A stretch of 37,605 nt of DNA from positions 1 to 37,605 of the forward strand of contig JAPLEI010000092.1 in assembly GCA_026391195.1 (NCBI GenBank). Direction: 5' to 3'. The stretch is from Bacteroidota bacterium (lineage in GTDB: Bacteria > Bacteroidota > Bacteroidia > Chitinophagales > Chitinophagaceae). A program made the position numbers and the translations under genes. The notes under the pieces are model-generated. The model ran no database searches and was not told where the DNA came from. It saw only the letters and a list, made by a program, of their open reading frames with translations. Positions 34,361 to 37,605 of this stretch are shown here, one piece after another. The first letter of the stretch is position 1, and the number at the start of each line of letters is the position of its first letter.

Positions 34361-35515
34361 TTATAGCATTTCCTGGAGGGCAGCGGGTAAGAAAACGCGC
34401 GTGGGCACACTGGTCATGATGGAAAAATCATCCCCTAAAGATGACTGATTATCTAAAAATCGAAAAATACGCTGTACCGGATTCTTCCGGAAAAGGGCGG
34501 TAAAAATCTGATCGCCCACCATCTTCTCATTGCTGAGTACATTTAATAAAACACTGTCGTATAATCGGAACTTTTTGGCGGAAAAACTTACAGCTGCTGG
34601 ATTAATAGTACCCACCTTCATGGATTGAATCAATTCATCGGCCTTTTTTTGTATAAACTGAAAAGCAAACCCACTGCTGGCTTTTACCTGTCCGCCCGCA
34701 GTGCCGATATACCTAACCGGCCCCTCTTGTTGCGTGAAGCGATGATTCGTCATGGGAATTACCCCCCATTCGGTATGTTCAATGGTGTAGGAATCTCGGG
34801 TGATGTATTGCTCTATATAACTTCGCAACGCTTCATCATAGGCTTCTGCAGAAAGCAGGTCACCCGAAAACAACGTATATTCTACCAGGGCTTTTCGTTT
34901 GCTTACAGGTAAAACATATACAAAAGTGGTACCTGCTTGTTGACTCACCCGAAAGTCCATAAAAGTGGCCATATCAGGTTGAAAACAATCCTGAGAGGTT
35001 TCTATCAGCCAGCCCTTAAAGTGCTGCAGTAAATGATAAGCACCAGATTGGTTAGCAGACTGACTGGTTTCTGTAAACAGGATGCTATTTACCACAAAAG
35101 GGGCCGTACTATTTCCGGAAGCAAGCTGAACGGTAGCGATGCCATTAGAATGGGTGATACCCAGCACCTGTTCTGTTTTCCAGGTAATCAGGGGGCGGGG
35201 AGCGGCTAATGCTTGCACCCGATTGTAAAGGTCTATACCCCGTATCATTTTATACTGATAAGGAGCCAATGGGGCTGCAACAGAAAATCCGTTCGAATGA
35301 AATTCCAACTGATTCCAACGATGAAAAACGATCGACTCAAAAACTCCCGGCTGCAGCTCCCAGAAACACCAAGTACGGTCGTTGGTGTTTTTTGCGGTAG
35401 CGTCTACCACTAATATTTTTTTATCGGCAAAAAAATCATCTTGCATCATGCGCATCAGCACACTCATACCTGCACAGCCGGCACCGGTAATAATATAATC
35501 GTAGCTTGTATTCAA
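34361..35515 (-). CDS. crtY: Lycopene cyclase (CrtY family)
   Basis: It cyclises the ends of lycopene to beta-ionone rings (beta-carotene or gamma-carotene). The protein is 384 residues. The N-terminal dinucleotide-binding motif is YDYIITGAGCAGMSVLMRMM. The family signature NDRTWCFWELQPGVFESIVF lies in the first 70 residues. Later blocks are YKMIRGIDLYNRVQAL, DCFQPDMATFMDFRVSQQ, TFVYVLPVSKRKALVEYTLF, WGVIPMTNHRFTQQEGPVRY and GTAGGQVKASSGFAFQFIQK, matching bacterial CrtY. It is the last gene of the carotenoid operon, 30 bp after crtZ. It cannot be told from sequence whether it makes one or two rings; the rest of the cluster suggests one. Confidence 0.94.
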   Translation of the reverse strand: MNTSYDYIITGAGCAGMSVLMRMMQDDFFADKKILVVDATAKNTNDRTWCFWELQPGVFESIVFHRWNQLEFHSNGFSVAAPLAPYQYKMIRGIDLYNRVQALAAPRPLITWKTEQVLGITHSNGIATVQLASGNSTAPFVVNSILFTETSQSANQSGAYHLLQHFKGWLIETSQDCFQPDMATFMDFRVSQQAGTTFVYVLPVSKRKALVEYTLFSGDLLSAEAYDEALRSYIEQYITRDSYTIEHTEWGVIPMTNHRFTQQEGPVRYIGTAGGQVKASSGFAFQFIQKKADELIQSMKVGTINPAAVSFSAKKFRLYDSVLLNVLSNEKMVGDQIFTALFRKNPVQRIFRFLDNQSSLGDDFSIMTSVPTRVFLPAALQEML

Positions 35516-35545
35516 TGCAAGAAAATATAGGAGCGGAAAGGAAAA

Positions 35546-36013
35546 TCAGTGTTGTTGAAGTTGCTCATCCCTTTTTACTTTTTCCCAGTACTCGCGGGCA
35601 ACCCATAACATACCAAAACTTTCTCCTTGTTCTTTTCCCAAATGCTTATGATGCATTTTATGGGCCCAGCGGATTACTTTTATATATCGGTTGTTGCTGC
35701 GGGAAAACAATTTGAAACGCTGGTGTATGATGATTTCATGTACCAAAAAATATGCAAACCCGTACATGGCTATGCCAAAACCTATACCCACGGCCCAGTA
35801 ATTGCCCTTCATGCTGCCGAGCATAATGCAAAGCCAGCTGGGTATGGCAAAAATTAAAAAGAAGGCATCATTTTTTTCGAAAAACCCTTCCTCTTTCTGG
35901 TGATGATCTTTATGCAAATACCACAAAAACCCATGCATAACGAACCGATGGGTAAGCCAGGTAACGGGCTCCATGATGAAAAATGTTAAAAGGGCAACCA
36001 AAACGTAGATCAT
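35546..36013 (-). CDS. crtZ: Beta-carotene hydroxylase (CrtZ)
   Basis: A membrane-bound di-iron hydroxylase that adds 3-OH groups to beta-rings. The protein is 155 residues, a normal length for CrtZ. Four His clusters for the di-iron centre are visible: HRFVMHGFLWYLHKDHHQKE (HxxxxH and HxxHH), HEIIIHQRF and HKMHHKHLGKEQGESFGML. Several hydrophobic helices lie between them (MIYVLVALLTFFIMEPVTWL at the N-terminus, GIGFGIAMYGFAYFLV). Its ATG overlaps the TGA of the upstream gene by 4 bases (36010-36013), so the two are translationally coupled. Confidence 0.95.
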   Translation of the reverse strand: MIYVLVALLTFFIMEPVTWLTHRFVMHGFLWYLHKDHHQKEEGFFEKNDAFFLIFAIPSWLCIMLGSMKGNYWAVGIGFGIAMYGFAYFLVHEIIIHQRFKLFSRSNNRYIKVIRWAHKMHHKHLGKEQGESFGMLWVAREYWEKVKRDEQLQQH

Positions 36014-36702
36014 AGCGTATAAAAAGTTCGGATGGCGAAAAAGAACAAAATCTGAATAAACAACAAATTTACAGCGAATTGGTTTACTTTTTTAAAGCCA
36101 CTCTGCTGGAAAACCAGCATTAACAAGGCACTGATGATAAACCAGCACACATAATTGAAAAAGGGAATGCTACCCTGTAGCCAGGTCCAATACCCCAATT
36201 TTACCGCTGCAGGCTCTAGAAACCAATCAAATAAGGTAGCCAGCAATGCCGAATCTATAATCAACGAAAATTGCAACCAACGTTTAGGAATCTGCTCCGA
36301 GCTTGCGCCCATCCATTTGAGTAAATTTTCATGCACCCACATCATACACTGACCACTACACCAAACTACCAAAAACCAGTTTACCCCTATTAAAAAGGGT
36401 ACCCCCTTTACACCGGTACCCAATAAAGTTCCGTAGCGGTATTCACCAAATAACAGGCCAGTATTCACGCCAATCATTTCAGTAAGCATACCTACTCCAA
36501 AAGCTAATAACGCAAACCAATAAAATTTTGCAGTTCTTTCGTTATTGGTCCACAACAATAATCCAAACATTACACAAAGGTTTACCGGAGTCATTTGTAT
36601 AAACCACTCGCTGTAAGTGCCTGTAATCATACCCAGCACCCCGCTCACATGAAAGAGCAGGGCAACAGACGTAGCGATGATAAATTTAGACTGACCCTCC
36701 AT
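36010..36702 (-). CDS. Carotenoid biosynthesis protein, CruF-like (PF04240)
   Basis: A 230-residue integral membrane protein of the Caroten_synth family, whose known members include CruF, a carotenoid C-1',2' hydratase acting on the acyclic end. About seven hydrophobic helices are visible. Family blocks are FGVGMLTEMIGVNTGLLFGE, YRYGTLLGTGVKGVPFLIGV, NWFLVVWCSGQCMMWVHENL, IIDSALLATLFDWFLEPAAV and KLGYWTWLQGSIPFFNYVCW. It starts 9 bp after the desaturase gene and overlaps crtZ by 4 bases. Together with a CrtD-type desaturase it would make a 1'-hydroxy-3',4'-didehydro end group. The hydratase activity is inferred from family and neighbours. Confidence 0.85.
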   Translation of the reverse strand: MEGQSKFIIATSVALLFHVSGVLGMITGTYSEWFIQMTPVNLCVMFGLLLWTNNERTAKFYWFALLAFGVGMLTEMIGVNTGLLFGEYRYGTLLGTGVKGVPFLIGVNWFLVVWCSGQCMMWVHENLLKWMGASSEQIPKRWLQFSLIIDSALLATLFDWFLEPAAVKLGYWTWLQGSIPFFNYVCWFIISALLMLVFQQSGFKKVNQFAVNLLFIQILFFFAIRTFYTL

Positions 36703-36711
36703 ACCATAAAA

Positions 36712-37605
36712 TTAATGCAGGGAATCAACAATATTGAGTAACTCCAATTGTTTTTGCCAGATGATTTTTTCTGTGATGGCTGCGCTGCTTAAACAAAGCG
36801 GTATACCACCTCCCGGGTGCACACTTCCGCCTACAAAATACAATCCGGGGATGTGATTGCTGAAATTCGGGTGCCGCAAAAAAGCCGCCAACTTCGAGTT
36901 AGAGCTGGTGCCATATAAAGAGCCGCTATACGAATCGGTGAGGGATTCTATACTTACCGGATCGGCAACGGTTTCGGAAACAATCAAATCTTCTACCGAA
37001 ACACCCAATATCCTACTCAGTTTTGCAATAATTCGTTCGCGCGATTGCTGGCGAAAGAGTTCCCAGTCCTGACCTACATTAGCTGGTACATTAATCATCA
37101 CAAACCAGTTTTCCATTCCTTCGGGAGCCTGCACACCTGGTTCGCACTTAGAAGTGATATTGATATACACAGTAGGATCTTCGTATAAGGTTTTGTGTTT
37201 GAACAAATGGGTAAACTCTGATTGATAGTTGCCGGAGAAAAAGATATTATGCAGCGATAGTTGAGGAAAACTTTTCCGAATACCCCAGTAAAAAATCATA
37301 GCACTGCTGCTGCGTTCCTGTTGCAGAATTTTTTTTGCTGCTTCGGGTTGTTGTAGTAATCGTAGGTAAGTGAAATATACATCCACATTGCTGATTACCC
37401 AGTTGGCGGGAACTATTTCATCCCCCACTTCTACGCCTGCTGCTTTTCCTTCGGATAGGATTATTCGGGTAACGGAACGATCGAAATAAAACTCCACGCC
37501 CAGTTTTTGTGCTAATTTATAAAGCGCTTTCGTGATACTTATCATCCCACCTTTCGGATAAAAACTCCCTTCATTATGTTCCAAGTGCGAAATCATGGTA
37601 AGCAT
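36712..37605 (-). CDS. crtD: CrtI/CrtD-type carotenoid desaturase, C-terminal part (partial at right edge)
   Basis: The C-terminal 297 or more residues of an FAD-dependent carotenoid desaturase; the N-terminal FAD-binding part lies beyond the window. Visible blocks are FYPKGGMISITKALYKLAQK, LGVEFYFDRSVTRIILSEGK, ANWVISNVDVYFTYLRLLQ, SAMIFYWGIRKSFPQLSLHN, DSYSGSLYGTSSNSKLAAFL and PGLYFVGGSVHPGGGIPLCL. The last block with GGSVHPGGGIPLC is what I associate with the 1-hydroxycarotenoid 3,4-desaturase CrtD of Bacteroidota. Phytoene desaturases of this phylum tend to read TVPGPGVPP here. The CruF-like gene next to it supports CrtD. Phytoene desaturase CrtI is the main alternative. It begins the visible part of an operon with the CruF-like gene, crtZ and crtY. 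Confidence 0.85.
   Translation of the reverse strand: MLTMISHLEHNEGSFYPKGGMISITKALYKLAQKLGVEFYFDRSVTRIILSEGKAAGVEVGDEIVPANWVISNVDVYFTYLRLLQQPEAAKKILQQERSSSAMIFYWGIRKSFPQLSLHNIFFSGNYQSEFTHLFKHKTLYEDPTVYINITSKCEPGVQAPEGMENWFVMINVPANVGQDWELFRQQSRERIIAKLSRILGVSVEDLIVSETVADPVSIESLTDSYSGSLYGTSSNSKLAAFLRHPNFSNHIPGLYFVGGSVHPGGGIPLCLSSAAITEKIIWQKQLELLNIVDSLH

Overview
The window comes from a Bacteroidota chromosome, most likely the Chitinophagaceae/Chitinophagales. The evidence is the gldKLMN core of the type IX secretion system (T9SS), a C-terminal T9SS sorting domain on a DUF1501 protein, an ECF sigma factor followed by a Bacteroidota-style beta-barrel protein, a DUF4271-hemD pair, TAnnTTTG-like promoter elements, and a carotenoid cluster with CrtZ, CrtY and a CruF-like protein. 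Gene density is high. I saw no insertion sequence, CRISPR array, rRNA or prophage.

Layout. 1-4317: the end of a CocE/NonD-type hydrolase (plus strand), facing a DUF1800-DUF1501 pair (minus). 4486-6529: ECF sigma factor and a membrane-anchored barrel protein. 6583-8984: a small lipoprotein overlapping uvrC. 8985-9167: a convergent gap with two hairpins and a bidirectional terminator. 9168-13934: gldK-gldL-gldM-gldN on the minus strand, with gldN split by an apparent one-base deletion. 14121-18031: an SSP411/YyaL-type thioredoxin-fold protein, hemD and a DUF4271 membrane protein. 18112-20260: hemW converging on gpsA with stops 4 bp apart. 20306-24609: a TolC-like outer-membrane factor and an HlyD/MacA-like adaptor lying in one reading frame and separated only by tandem stops, with an amino-acid permease upstream. 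24750-25328: MarC. 25333-30338: an apparent operon of an SsuD-like flavin monooxygenase, a sodium:solute symporter and a sialate O-acetylesterase-type SGNH hydrolase. 30443-33733: a DUF3298-like lipoprotein, a beta-propeller protein and dihydroorotase. 33734-34360: a tRNA-Arg(CCG) and a decayed tandem copy carrying a palindromic insertion. 34361-37605: a carotenoid operon that runs off the right edge.

How the genes fit together. GldK/L/M/N form the T9SS ring and motor, and the DUF1501 protein is a probable substrate of that machine. The carotenoid genes (a CrtD-type desaturase, a CruF-like hydratase family protein, CrtZ and CrtY) suggest a monocyclic, 1'-hydroxylated carotenoid of the saproxanthin/flexixanthin type rather than plain zeaxanthin. 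This is inference from family membership. hemD and hemW both belong to heme metabolism.

The points most worth a second look are the gldN frameshift, the tRNA-Arg duplication with its 16-bp palindromic insertion, the unusual SsuD/symporter/esterase operon, the missing conventional start codon of the efflux adaptor, and the altered metal-ligand motif of dihydroorotase.
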